A DNA stretch of 64,000 nucleotides from Strongyloides papillosus (Eukaryota > Nematoda > Chromadorea > Rhabditida > Strongyloididae). The notes below the pieces were generated by a model. That model saw only the letters and a program-made list of their open reading frames with translations. It did no database searches and was not told the origin of the DNA. The stretch spans positions 682,001-746,000 of the forward strand of contig SRSI01000050.1 of assembly GCA_005656395.1 (NCBI GenBank). The letters are read 5' to 3'. This document shows positions 24,227 to 34,216 of this stretch, one piece after another (the first letter of the stretch is position 1; every line of letters starts with the position of its first letter). Position numbers and translations under genes: made by a program.

Positions 24227-24891
24227 ACTGATAAATATAATATTGAAATAAAATAATACAAGAAGGCAATATCGCTAAATTTAATATAAAAATTCAACAT
24301 AACAGAAGTAGTTTATTAAATAAATTGTAAAATTCTTTTTAAAATATACCATTTGTGGTATTCTATGTTCAAAATATCTAAACTTAAATTTTATTTTGCT
24401 GTTTACTTGTATAATAAAATAAAATTTTTAATATTGTTACTTCCTTGATTGCCTTTTTTGTTAAAAATAAAAAAGATAAAAGTTATTAAATGCTACGTAA
24501 GCTTTTAATTATGCTTAATTTTTTATTAAATATGCTATTTAAATTCATTTAAATTTCTTTTAATTTTAGTTTGTTTATAAAAAAAATTAATAATAAATTA
24601 ATTATACTTATCTTTAGAGTAATGATTTGATCAATTCAAAAAATCCCTTTTTTTATATACAATAATTAATAATTTTTAGTTATAAAAACCTTTTATTGTA
24701 TTTCGAGAGTATAAAAACTAAAAGTATTAAGTCATATAAAAAAAGATAGTAAAATTTATTTTTTTTAAAATCATAGATTTTGAACAAAAATCATAGTTTT
24801 GTTATTAAAGTTGTATTTTTATGTTAATATAAAATATTTTTGCCAAAAATCTCATGTTTATATTAATATCAATATTTAAAAACAATTAAAA

Positions 24892-24899
24892 TATAAAAA
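24892..24899 (+). promoter_or_regulatory. TATA box of family 1 copy B
   Basis: TATAAAAA, 42 bp before the ATG at 24934, within a block nearly identical to that of copy A. Confidence 0.65.
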
Positions 24900-24933
24900 G
24901 GCTAAAAATGTATCATTTTCATTAGAATTCAAA

Positions 24934-25434
24934 ATGAAATATTTGATTACTTCTATTATATTAGCTATAGTTGTGTTTGTGATTATAAAAGGAGATGAAT
25001 TTGGTAGTCCACAGCCTTGGGAAAAGTGGCCTGGACACGATAAATTTGCCAAAAGTGTTGCTGAACAAGCAATAAAATTCTATAGTAAAGAAAGTCATCT
25101 GATGTACAAACTTTCATATGTGGATTCAATTGAAAAGAGAGTATTTGGTGGTGCAAACAGATATAGAGTAAAATTCTGTGCAAAATGCGTTAAAGCAATT
25201 AAATCATCAAAAGGTGGTAAAAATGGTAAAGGAAAGAAGCCAGTTAAAGGTTGTACAAAGAAAACGAAATGTGAATTATTTAAAGCTGTACTCAGAGATG
25301 AAAAGATTACCGGTAATAAAAAGTTAACAGTTACTAATGTTGCTACCGAAACAACATATGTTTCAACAAAAAAACCACCAGTAGTGACTACAAAAGCTCC
25401 ACGAAAACCAAAAAATATTTTGAAAAAACATTAA
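24934..25434 (+). CDS. Family 1 copy B: small secreted protein, cystatin-like candidate
   Basis: 166 residues. Signal peptide about 1-19, then the mature start (GDEFGSPQPWEKWPG). The order fits a cystatin domain best of the three copies: helix (FAKSVAEQAIKFYSK), strand YKLSYVDS, a turn RVFGGANRY where cystatins have QxVxG, strand RVKFCAKC, a basic Gly/Lys loop (SSKGGKNGKGKKPVKGC), then CELFKAVL and KLTVTNV strands. The tail (after about 145) is Thr/Pro/Lys-rich and possibly O-glycosylated. Four cysteines could form two disulfides. The inhibitory glutamine is absent, so protease inhibition is not assured. Intronless and on the same strand as the other copies. Fold is inferred from pattern only. 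Confidence 0.8.
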   Translation: MKYLITSIILAIVVFVIIKGDEFGSPQPWEKWPGHDKFAKSVAEQAIKFYSKESHLMYKLSYVDSIEKRVFGGANRYRVKFCAKCVKAIKSSKGGKNGKGKKPVKGCTKKTKCELFKAVLRDEKITGNKKLTVTNVATETTYVSTKKPPVVTTKAPRKPKNILKKH

Positions 25435-27036
25435 AAATAAATCCGGTTAGATGGAATATAAAAAATGCAACTATATTTATGAAATTACAAATAAAATTAG
25501 ATCCAAGAAAATTTATATTTACCAAAGGTTGCTAAATTTTTAAAATATCTTTTATTTACCATTATCTATAGTTGTACAACGTAAATTATCATTTCTTTTT
25601 TTTATAAAACGTTTTATAAATAATCTTAAGATTTTTTGTTGATATAAAGGTAGAATTAAATTTATCTTTCCAGACTTAGGCATTTAAAACTTTCTTTTTT
25701 TTGTTGTACAAATATGATATTTCAGTCTAAAAAAACATGAAAATTTATTTCTTGGAAAGATTTTAATAACTTAAAAGGCATAAATAAGTTTTTAAACACC
25801 CCGAATCTAAATTTAATATTTTCAAGATTCGGGTTCTTCCTTTATTGTAATTTGTGTGAAAAATCGATTAAAAATAAAATTTCCTACAATTTTTGCAGTG
25901 GTACTTTAAGAACATTCAAAAAATAATGACGAATGATATATATTGTTATTGTTTTATAAAGTAATTTTTGGAATACGCGATCTTGATGAAAAAATTTTAG
26001 AAGCCATAAAAACGCGAAGTTTAGAGATATAAAGCTTATATTTTGCTTCTAGTAGTATGTCATCTAGGGATTTTGTTTAAAGATATAAGAAGTGGGTCTC
26101 AGTTTTTTGTTTGTCCCACCTTGTTTTATTTTTTTAAGAAACATGTTTTAAATAATCACTTGTAATGTTATAAATTATTTTATTTTTTATTGCTGTTTTA
26201 TTGAATCTGTAGTAGTATATATTTTTTATGAAGATTATCTGATTGGTTGAATATTATATGCATTTGTTAATCACAAAATTTTTTTGATTTTCTATTGAAT
26301 TGTTTCAATATGTGAATTTGAATTATTTGCAAAAATACATTCTTTAATATGGCAATATTACTTTTAACCAAAAAAAGGTTTTCAAAAATAACAAATCATT
26401 TTAGTATTGTAATGAAAATAAGATTAATTGTTTATTGCGCGTTGTATATATTTATTATCTAAAAAAGTACAAATGTATTTGCTCCAAATGATTACTACAA
26501 CAAATATTTTGATTTATTATAAATTTTTTAAAAGTAATTGTAATTTATTTTATTGAATATTTTTATCTTTATCTCAAAATTAGGAGAAAATGTTACACTT
26601 TATAGCGTGATTCTTAAAACTTATTATAAAAACAGAGAAATAAGGATTTTACTAATGAAGTAAGATTTCTGTAAATGAAACATGGAAATCAAAATCATGG
26701 AAGAACAATACAACGTAGAAATAGGAAATCTTGGATGGTACTTGCATGATTATACAGCTTAGGAATAATTAACAAATTTAAATTGTAAAATAAAGAAAGT
26801 TTCAGAAAAAAATAAATCCCACGTATTTAGTTTTTCATTTATCAACAAATCAATAAAAAACACGTGAATTGACATATCAAACATTAAAAATTCTTCAATA
26901 ATTGTTAATATTCAAATTTTTACTAAAAAAAGGAACTAAAATGAATTATAAATATTCACTATTTTATGATAACAGAAATAACATATAAAAATATCAAAAA
27001 ATTTATATACAATCTAACCTTCTTGCAGAAAAAAGT
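25435..27036. other. 3' flank of family 1 copy B, no gene seen
   Basis: Conserved with unit A and unit C flanks. Contains the palindrome at 25601 and the intact target site GGAACTAAAATG near 26935 that is interrupted by a transposon in unit A. Confidence 0.5.
25601..25620. repeat. 20-bp perfect palindrome downstream of family 1 copy B
   Basis: Same palindrome as at 19061 and 33261, 167 bp after the stop codon. Confidence 0.6.
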
Positions 27037-27240
27037 AGTGACAAACATAGGTCATGCAGATACCTTATGTTTGATGCGCATTGGCTTTATGTCTTTTATT
27101 CGCTTATAAAAGACGAAATAACTATGGTCAAGTCATTATTCTTAAATATATATCATTGCTTTATTGTATCTCTTTTCTTCTTATATCTTTTCTAATATTA
27201 TATCTTTAATTATAGTGACAACACCAATAAAATTTTTACT
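27037..27240 (+). repeat. 5' LTR of the gag-only element
   Basis: 204 bp, AGT...ACT ends, TATA box at 27105. Immediately followed by a CGTGAAAGGCGCTTCACG stem-like sequence where a primer-binding site should lie; I could not match it to a tRNA. Confidence 0.9.
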
Positions 27241-27733
27241 CGTGAAAGGCGCTTCACGGAGTAAAAAGGTGGACTGCTGCAAACTAGCTATACTAACGCT
27301 AACAAGGTTAGGGGTTTGGATAATCCAGGGCTTCGGATACTTCGGAGTACGCTTTTTCTGCTTTTGGGACTTGCTTTTTGGGAATCGCTCGAGTACGTTG
27401 GTGACTGCTCGCGTTTCAGGCTTTTACTATCACTCTTGACGACCTATTGTTTACTGGAATAGGCTAGAGTGTCATAGTTGTGGGATCGATTTGGATCATC
27501 TTCTCTTTCGGACTTTCTAAGGACTCTTATCGTTACTTTCTGGAATCTGTGTCACGGATTTGTGACAAGGCTGCTATATCGTTTTGTTTAAAGGTTATTG
27601 GATTTTTACTTCGTCGCGTCATCAATTCTATCTCGCGTGCGGTCGATTGCTTGTTGGAAGAATCATCGTTTATTGGACACATATTAGGATTACATTCAAG
27701 GCTTGCTTTTCTTCTCTTGAATCTACTGCCGTC

Positions 27734-29692
27734 ATGGTTGCCAATTGGGAAGCTCAACCTGAATTTGATAGTGTTAAGGTGCCGAAAATCTCCACATGGA
27801 TTGACGCGTTGGAACTTCGATTTAATTTGGATGACTTGAGTGAGACATTACATGGAACACGTATGCTGACTATTCTTAAACTTAAAGTGGGACCTCTTGG
27901 TAGAGAAGCTATTGCTGATGCTCATGCTACTTCATATGCTTTGGCTAAGGATGCTCTGAAGAAACGTTTTGATAATAGGATGTCTGTTGAAGCTGCAATT
28001 ATGAAACTGTCTATGGCTCGAGTGGACTATGCTCCTGATAAATTTGGTGAATCTGTCCGTGCTATTGGTGATCTTATTGATACTACTATTCCGGATCTTG
28101 CTGCTGCTTCTAAGTTGGATGTGATCAGCCAACGTCTTCTATCTATCCTGAAGGGACATGTTCAACGAAGACTCCTGGACAGGCTTGGCTTCTACAAATC
28201 TCTGGATGATCTTTACACCGACTTGGAGTTTAACAATCAAATGGTTAACAATTTTCCTAATGGTAGAAGACCTCTCCAATCACGTTATGAGGATATACGA
28301 TGCTACAACTGCAACACTCCTGGTCATAAGATGTCTCAATGTAAAAGGCTTGCTAATGGGTTACCAAAAGATGATTATACTGTTGAAAGAAAAGATATAT
28401 CTGAAACTTCTAAGACTGTTTGTACTGTTGCTGCCCCATCCAATACAGCTTTCCGTCCGGCTGTTGTGATGCTCCCGATTAATGGTATGCCAACCCAATG
28501 TTTGATAGACTCTGGTTCTGCTATCTCCATGATGTACGCCGACTATGGTATATACTATGCTGCTTATGGTTGTGATTTGAAGATCAAAGGTGCTACGGGT
28601 GTTGAGGAGACAATTAAATCTTACTCAAAGCTAGATGTTAATGTTGGTACAAAGGACATTATGGTTAATCTCCATCATTCTAAGTCTTCTGCGTTATTAG
28701 ATAAGATGATTTTGGGTATGGATTTCATTTCTCAAGTTAGTCCTACCACTATAACAGCTGAGGGTATTGTTCTTAACAACCAGTTGTTCAAGTTTGTTGA
28801 AGACATTGGATCTACTACTTCTGCTCCTGTTGATATCGCTCGTGAAACCGTTCCTGTACGTTCATTGTCCCCTAAATTTCAAATTAACAATACTAATATA
28901 GTGCCAGTTGCTACTCTTCTCTTGTCAAATGTAGATGCTTTTTCAAGGAGTACTGATACTCACGATGATGAAGGTTTTGTTAATACTTCATCAATGGATA
29001 AAACTTGTTATGGTCAATGTGGTGAAAATGTTCCATCCACTGCTTCTGAAACCTCTAAAGTTATGCCGTCCCTTTCTGTCAATTGTTCAATTCGTCTAAT
29101 GGATCATGCTGAAACTACTATTTTGGAAACGATTGATGCTGTTACGTCTGAAGAAGCTCCTGCTATACTTCTTCATGGTCAAATACCGATTGATAAATGT
29201 GATATTGCTACTTTTTCAACTACTGATGTGATTAAGATTGCTGAACTCTCTGTATGGACTACCGAACTCTCTTTTCTCGACACAGCTTGGAAATACCTCT
29301 TTGACTCCTGCAAATACCTCACCGACACGGTTTGTAGACGACATGGTGATTTTGAAGATGTTGACCCTCCACCTGATGCGCTTCCTATTTCAAGAGGGGG
29401 GGAGGAAAATCCTCGCGATCTTTTGTTTAAAGGACTGTTGAATGTGAAAATGAAGATTAAACTTAAATTTTTGGGAACTTTTCAATGTTTTTATGGATTT
29501 CTACTTTTCTGTGAAGCCTTTTCAGGGAGGATGAGTGACAAACATAGGTCATGCAGATACCTTATGTTTGATGCGCATTGGCTTTATGTCTTTTATTCGC
29601 TTATAAAAGACGAAATAACTATGGTCAAGTCATTATTCTTAAATATATATCATTGCTTTATTGTATCTCTTTTCTTCTTATATCTTTTCTAA
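27734..29692 (+). CDS. Gag-protease polyprotein of the non-autonomous LTR element
   Basis: 652 residues from the first in-frame ATG (27734); the frame is open upstream to 27584 without an ATG. Residues about 20-190 are a helical Gag region similar to the Gag of the element at 33972-38452 (LELRFNLD, ILKLKVG, DLEFNNQ). A CCHC knuckle (CYNCNTPGHKMSQC) follows. Next comes an aspartic protease with LIDSGSA and, later, ILGMDFIS. The remaining 260 residues have no RT or integrase motif; an LLLSNVDAFSRS stretch resembles the end of a retroelement RNase H, suggesting internal deletion of RT and RNase H. The ORF ends inside the 3' LTR. It would supply capsid and protease only. Confidence 0.85.
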   Translation: MVANWEAQPEFDSVKVPKISTWIDALELRFNLDDLSETLHGTRMLTILKLKVGPLGREAIADAHATSYALAKDALKKRFDNRMSVEAAIMKLSMARVDYAPDKFGESVRAIGDLIDTTIPDLAAASKLDVISQRLLSILKGHVQRRLLDRLGFYKSLDDLYTDLEFNNQMVNNFPNGRRPLQSRYEDIRCYNCNTPGHKMSQCKRLANGLPKDDYTVERKDISETSKTVCTVAAPSNTAFRPAVVMLPINGMPTQCLIDSGSAISMMYADYGIYYAAYGCDLKIKGATGVEETIKSYSKLDVNVGTKDIMVNLHHSKSSALLDKMILGMDFISQVSPTTITAEGIVLNNQLFKFVEDIGSTTSAPVDIARETVPVRSLSPKFQINNTNIVPVATLLLSNVDAFSRSTDTHDDEGFVNTSSMDKTCYGQCGENVPSTASETSKVMPSLSVNCSIRLMDHAETTILETIDAVTSEEAPAILLHGQIPIDKCDIATFSTTDVIKIAELSVWTTELSFLDTAWKYLFDSCKYLTDTVCRRHGDFEDVDPPPDALPISRGGEENPRDLLFKGLLNVKMKIKLKFLGTFQCFYGFLLFCEAFSGRMSDKHRSCRYLMFDAHWLYVFYSLIKDEITMVKSLFLNIYHCFIVSLFFLYLF

Positions 29693-29737
29693 TATTATAT
29701 CTTTAATTATAGTGACAACACCAATAAAATTTTTACT
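29534..29737 (+). repeat. 3' LTR of the gag-only element
   Basis: Same length and, by eye, same sequence as the 5' LTR. Preceded by a purine-rich CAGGGAGGATG that may be the polypurine tract. Confidence 0.9.
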
Positions 29738-29868
29738 AAGTATTGAAATGTTTAGTAAAAATTATTAAAGATTACTTATAGCACCATATATTGTTAATTA
29801 TTAATATTTTAGTACTATATAAAAAATGCAATTTTCAGTTTGTATTGTAAATATAATCTTATATTAAT

Positions 29869-30151
29869 ATGATTTTTCTGAAACACATTAAACAATATTT
29901 TTTTTCTTATTTTTTTTATTTTGTTAATTTTTGAAGTTTATTCCTGGCTTTTTGAAATTGGTCCTAGTTATGCTCTCATAAGTCTTAGATGTGGCAGTTC
30001 AAATAGTGGGAATGAGCAACAATTTCTTGGAACTGAACATAGAACAAATTTAAATAGAGATCGCAGACAACAAGATTTAGAAAATATCAAAAAACATTAA
30101 AATGCTCAAAAAAGTAAAAATCATTAAGGTTGGAAAAGTTTTTTTGCTAGG
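29869..30151 (+). pseudogene. Decayed family 2 copy in unit B
   Basis: The promoter (CTATATAAAAAATGCAATTTT), ATG with ACATTAAACAATA, and end region (AAGGTTGGAAAAG, then TATCAAAGATT) align with the intact family 2 genes and with the relic at 22361. No open frame joins them. The gag-only LTR element landed about 130 bp upstream, before the TATA box. Confidence 0.55.
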
Positions 30152-31648
30152 TATCAAAGATTAAAAAGCACAAAATATTTTTAAAAATAAGAAATAATAA
30201 AATTATCATTTTTTAAATTTTTTTTTGGATTATTGCGATATAGTTTCAACCAATAATAGACCTCTTTAATTCTTAATTTTGTGGGCATAGGAAGTTTCAA
30301 AAGATACACATCTGAGTTGGACGTCAAAAACTTAATTCTTACTTTACAGAATATCATGATTTTATATCCATTCTATAGCCTCACTTGTTTTCTACAACTA
30401 ATTTCAAAATTGTTTTGAATCTTACATTTAATGAAAGTTATAGATGTTTATACAAGTACCATTATTCTATCCATTTTAATTGTAAAAATAAAGCATAACT
30501 TTTTTCAAAAGATACATTTTCTGATGTTATAGTTTTTTGAAAATTCAAATTCTTCCTATAAAGTTTTGAAAAAATTAATAATTAAAAGTTAATTATGGTA
30601 AAGTTATGGTCTTTTCATAGTGAAAATTCTTCTACAATTTATTAAAAATAATAAGTTTAGAAATCTAAAAATAAAATATGATCTTGATAAAAAATATTAA
30701 TAAACATTTCTGCTTATAAAATAACATAACTAATATTATTTTATCCTCGTTGGTCACCAAAATATTTAAAATTGTAAACATTAATATTTGAGCATTTTTA
30801 TTATAAACAAAAATGGATAGTGTTCAATGTTTTAAAACATTAATTATAATCGTATTATAAAAATAAGTTTTTATATAATTAATAGAAAAGAATTTCGGCA
30901 ATCAAATGGCTATAATATCATAACAAAAATTTTGAATATTGAAGAAATCATGGTAATGGTTATGGAGATAAATTGTTAATTTTCACATCAAAAATATATA
31001 TAGTAAAATTTTTAAGATAAGTAGTTTTATAGCAATAATTTTGCATAACATTTACTAAACTTTCTATTTATGGAGACCTATAGAAAACAATGAATCATAA
31101 AAAAATATAACCTACAAAGAGTAAGTAAAGTTGAATGTGAAAATCATTATCTGCTTATCGATATATATGATTTTTTATATTTACTCATAAATCATTACTT
31201 TTCTGTCTTATATAAAATATTGTCTTACTATAATCAATTATTTTTTTAAACTTTTTGTATTTCCTGCATTTATTAAAACATTAAAATTAAATTTATTATT
31301 TAGTTAATTTTATGACACGTTTCTTAAGAAATTCGAACAAAAAGGAACAAGCAGAAATCAAAGATACACTTTTAATATGCTTAAACAATAGCTCTATATG
31401 AAATAATACTACAGGGAAAATATTTTCTTTATATCTCTAATTTTCGAGTTGTTATGAATTCTGAAAATTTTTGATCATGATAACGTATATCAAAAATTAC
31501 TTTATGAAACCATAACGATGTATACATCATTCTTCACTATTTTCGAATATAATTTTTATTGTAAATTACAATAACAATATTGACGATTAAGGAAATTAAT
31601 ATAATTAATATTATTCAATAACTTTTGACAAATTTCAACGTGCTTCTA

Positions 31649-31716
31649 CCTAATTTGTGGTAGATGGATTGTCTTATTTAGAGCTCCATAAGATAACCCC
31701 ATCTACAATGCATAGG
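31649..31716. repeat. Conserved 68-nt hairpin-forming block, copy C
   Basis: Same length as copies A and B. About seven differences, several of them in the loop, while the GTAGATG/CATCTAC and TTGTCTT/AAGATAA stems are intact. It lies 912 bp before the family 1 ATG, or 770 bp when the 142-bp insertion is removed. Confidence 0.45.
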
Positions 31717-32195
31717 TTTGCTAAATATATTATTAGAATAAAACAATTCAAGAAGGCAATATTACTAAATTTAATATAAAAATCCGACATAAAAGAAGTA
31801 GTTCATAAAATAAAACATTAAATTCGTTTTGAAGTATATAATTATTTGTATTCTAAATTCAGAAAATTTAAACTTAACTTTTGCTACGCCATTTTTACTT
31901 GTATAATAAAATAAAATTTTTAATAGTTCTACTATCTTTGATTGTTTTTTTCTTAAAAATATAAAAGGTAAAATTTGTTAAATGCTATCTAAAGTGTTAT
32001 TTGTGCTCAAGCTTTTATTAAATATCTTATTTTAATTCATAAGAAAATTGCATAAGTTTTATTTTTTTTATCCAAAAATTAGAAATAGTAAATTAACTAT
32101 ACTCATTTTTAGTATAATGATTTGATCAATTTAAAAGGAATTTCATTTATACTAATTAATAATTTTTAATTCTAAAAATCTTTTATAATAATTTT

Positions 32196-32337
32196 TGTTG
32201 GAATATTTTTATTCCACGTAGAGAGCAAATTCAACAATTAAGCTTACTCTATTTATTATAAGTACCGACCTTATTATATAATAACATAATTTAATGAAGG
32301 CAGTGATTTATTTTGAGAATATTCAAATATTCCAACA
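32196..32337. mobile_element. 142-bp inverted-repeat insertion (MITE-like)
   Basis: Ends are a perfect 13-bp inverted repeat (TGTTGGAATATTT). It is absent from the equivalent place in units A and B (near 18100 and 24705). No clear target duplication and no coding capacity. Confidence 0.6.
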
Positions 32338-32518
32338 CCTTGGTAAGTATGAAAATTATTAAATTTCTTTAAAAGAAGAAAAAACATATTTTTGAAAACC
32401 ATAAATCTTGAACAAAAATCATAGCTTTTTTATTAGAATTGTAGTTTCATGTTAATAAAATGTATTTTATTCAAAAATCTCTGTTTGTATCAATATCAAA
32501 GTTTAACAGCAATTGAAA

Positions 32519-32526
32519 TATAAAAT
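32519..32526 (+). promoter_or_regulatory. TATA box of family 1 copy C
   Basis: TATAAAAT, 42 bp before the ATG at 32561. Confidence 0.6.
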
Positions 32527-32560
32527 AGTTGGAAATCTATCATTATCATTAGAACTTAAA

Positions 32561-33064
32561 ATGAAATATTTGATTACTTCTATTATATTAGCTATTGTCA
32601 TTTTCGCGGCCATAAATGGAAATCAATCAAGTAGTCCTAAATCACCAAAATGGAAAAAGTGGAGGGGAAACAAAACGTTCCCTGAAGAAATTGCTAGAAA
32701 TGCAACATATTTATACAATAATGAAACTGGTGAAAATTACAAACTTGTAAAAGTAAATTCAACGTTCACGCGAGTAATTAATGATACAGACAGATATAAA
32801 GTAAAATTCTGTGCAACTAATTGTACAAAAAAAAAACAACCGAAAGAAAATACAAAGGATAAAATAAAGAAAAAATCATATAGTAATTACGAGACAAATT
32901 GCGATCAATTTCATGCTGTACTCACAGTTAAAAACTCTACTGGTCATCGCAGGTTAACAGTTACAAAGGATGGTACTAATACGACATATAACTCAAAAAA
33001 AGTATCAACAACGACCCTTCGACCTGTATCAGAACTACCAAAAAAGAAAAAAAATAGAAATTGA
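32561..33064 (+). CDS. Family 1 copy C: small secreted, N-glycosylation-rich protein, cystatin-like candidate
   Basis: 167 residues from the ATG at 32561; an upstream in-frame ATG at 32513 is rejected because it lies before the TATA box and would bury the signal peptide. Signal peptide about 1-19, then NGNQSSSPKSP. The pattern matches copies A and B: W-x2-W, a helix ending ATYLYNN, strand YKLVKVNS, RYKVKFCA, a Lys-rich loop, CDQFHAVL, RLTVTKD. It carries many N-x-S/T sites (NKT, NAT, NET, NST, NDT, NCT, NST, NTT), far more than its sisters, so a heavily glycosylated surface is likely. The Thr/Lys-rich tail resembles copy B. Function unknown. Confidence 0.8.
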   Translation: MKYLITSIILAIVIFAAINGNQSSSPKSPKWKKWRGNKTFPEEIARNATYLYNNETGENYKLVKVNSTFTRVINDTDRYKVKFCATNCTKKKQPKENTKDKIKKKSYSNYETNCDQFHAVLTVKNSTGHRRLTVTKDGTNTTYNSKKVSTTTLRPVSELPKKKKNRN

Positions 33065-33971
33065 AGTAACAATAAGTAAAGAAAAATAAAAAACTCATAA
33101 TTTATTTAAATGTGATATACAAATACATTTAGATATATGAAATTATAAATAAAATTAGCTCCAATAAAGTTTTTATTCATCGACTGTATCTAGATTTTTA
33201 AAGTATTTTTTATTTACCATTATCTATAGTTGTACAACGTAAATTATCATTTCTATTATTTTTATAAAACGTTTTATAAATAATCATTAGAATTTTTGAT
33301 AATTTACAGGTAGAATTAGGTGTACTTTTCCAGTTTAAGCTTTCATATCTTTGTTTTTTTATGTACAATTATGATGTTATAGTCTATAATAACATGAAAA
33401 TTTTTTATCAGAAAGATTTTAATAACTTAAAAAGTATAAACCAATTTTTAGACATACTGAATCCGAATTAAATACTTCAAAGATCCGGTTTCTTCATTTT
33501 TTGTAATTTTGTGAGGAAAAATCAATTAAAAATAAGATTGCCTACAATTTTTACAATGGTACTTAGAGAACATTCAAGAAAATAATAAAGAATGATACAT
33601 AATGTTATTGTTTTATAAAGTAATTTTTGGAATACACGATCTTGATGGAAAAATTTTAGAAGTCATAAAAATGAGTAGAATAGAGATATAAAGCTAATAT
33701 TTTGCTTCAAGTTGTATGTCATTTAGAGGTGTTTTTAAGGATATAAAAGTGGGTCTTAGTTTTTTGTTTGTCCCACCTTGTTCGAGTTTTCTAAGAAACA
33801 TGTTTTAAATAATCATTTGTAATATTATAAATTATTTTATTTTTTCTAGTTTTTCCATTGCATCTGTAGTACTATACAGATTTTATGAAGATTACATTAT
33901 TATTTGAATATTAATTTACTTATGTAAAATACAATATTTTTTTATTTTTTAATAAATTGTTTCAAGTTGAG
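33065..33971. other. 3' flank of family 1 copy C, no gene seen
   Basis: Aligned with the flanks at 18820 and 25435 up to the LTR-element insertion at 33972. Confidence 0.5.
33261..33280. repeat. 20-bp perfect palindrome downstream of family 1 copy C
   Basis: Third copy of the palindrome found at 19061 and 25601. Confidence 0.6.
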
Positions 33972-34146
33972 AGTAAATAATTTATTGGTTTAACACACCT
34001 AAAATTACAATGTTACAACAATAAGAAAAAACAATATAATAAAATAGTTACAATAAATGAAGAGATATAATAATTTTCTCTCTTTTATACACAAATGTCA
34101 TCATTTTGCTGTATCATTTCTTATTGTTGTATTATCATTTCTGACT
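33972..34146 (-). repeat. 3' LTR of the Ty3/gypsy-like element
   Basis: 175 bp. In the sense (minus) direction it has TATAAAAG and ends CCAATAAATTATTTACT, very like the end of the gag-only element's LTR (CCAATAAAATTTTTACT). Confidence 0.9.
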
Positions 34147-34216
34147 TCCGCTCCACTTAGAAAAAAATTTTTTAGATTCAGAAAAATTTTAGATGATGTA
34201 GGTATGGAAAAAAAAA

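Larger units (their letters stand above)
27037..29737 (+). mobile_element. Non-autonomous LTR retrotransposon (gag-protease only), recent
   Basis: 2701 bp: two 204-bp LTRs (27037-27240 and 29534-29737) that look identical, around one gag-protease ORF and no reverse transcriptase or integrase. LTRs begin AGTGACAAAC and end TTTTTACT. AAGT flanks both sides (27033-27036 and 29738-29741), consistent with the uninterrupted AAAAGTACTGAAATG site in the other units. The LTR has TATAAA (27105-27110) and a terminal AATAAA. The interior is visibly less AT-rich than its surroundings, as expected for a recent arrival. Confidence 0.9.
23751..31225 (+). repeat. Tandem unit B of the two-gene array
   Basis: Direct repeat of unit A. 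About 7.5 kb including a 2.7-kb LTR element; about 4.8 kb without it. It carries the intact family 1 copy B and a decayed family 2 copy, and lacks the TA-flanked element present in unit A. The stretch 23751-24933 before the gene holds no other gene besides the conserved flank and hairpin. Confidence 0.8.
30152..32560. other. Unit B tail and unit C 5' flank, no gene seen
   Basis: Holds an old palindromic-element left arm near 30287 (GGAAGTTTCAAAAGATAC), the start of unit C near 31226, the hairpin block at 31649 and a 142-bp inverted-repeat insertion at 32196. No supported coding sequence. Confidence 0.5.

Noticed and set aside
32513..32560. Upstream in-frame ATG extending family 1 copy C by 16 residues
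   Set aside because: It precedes the TATA box and would put charged residues before the signal peptide; the sister genes start at the equivalent of 32561.
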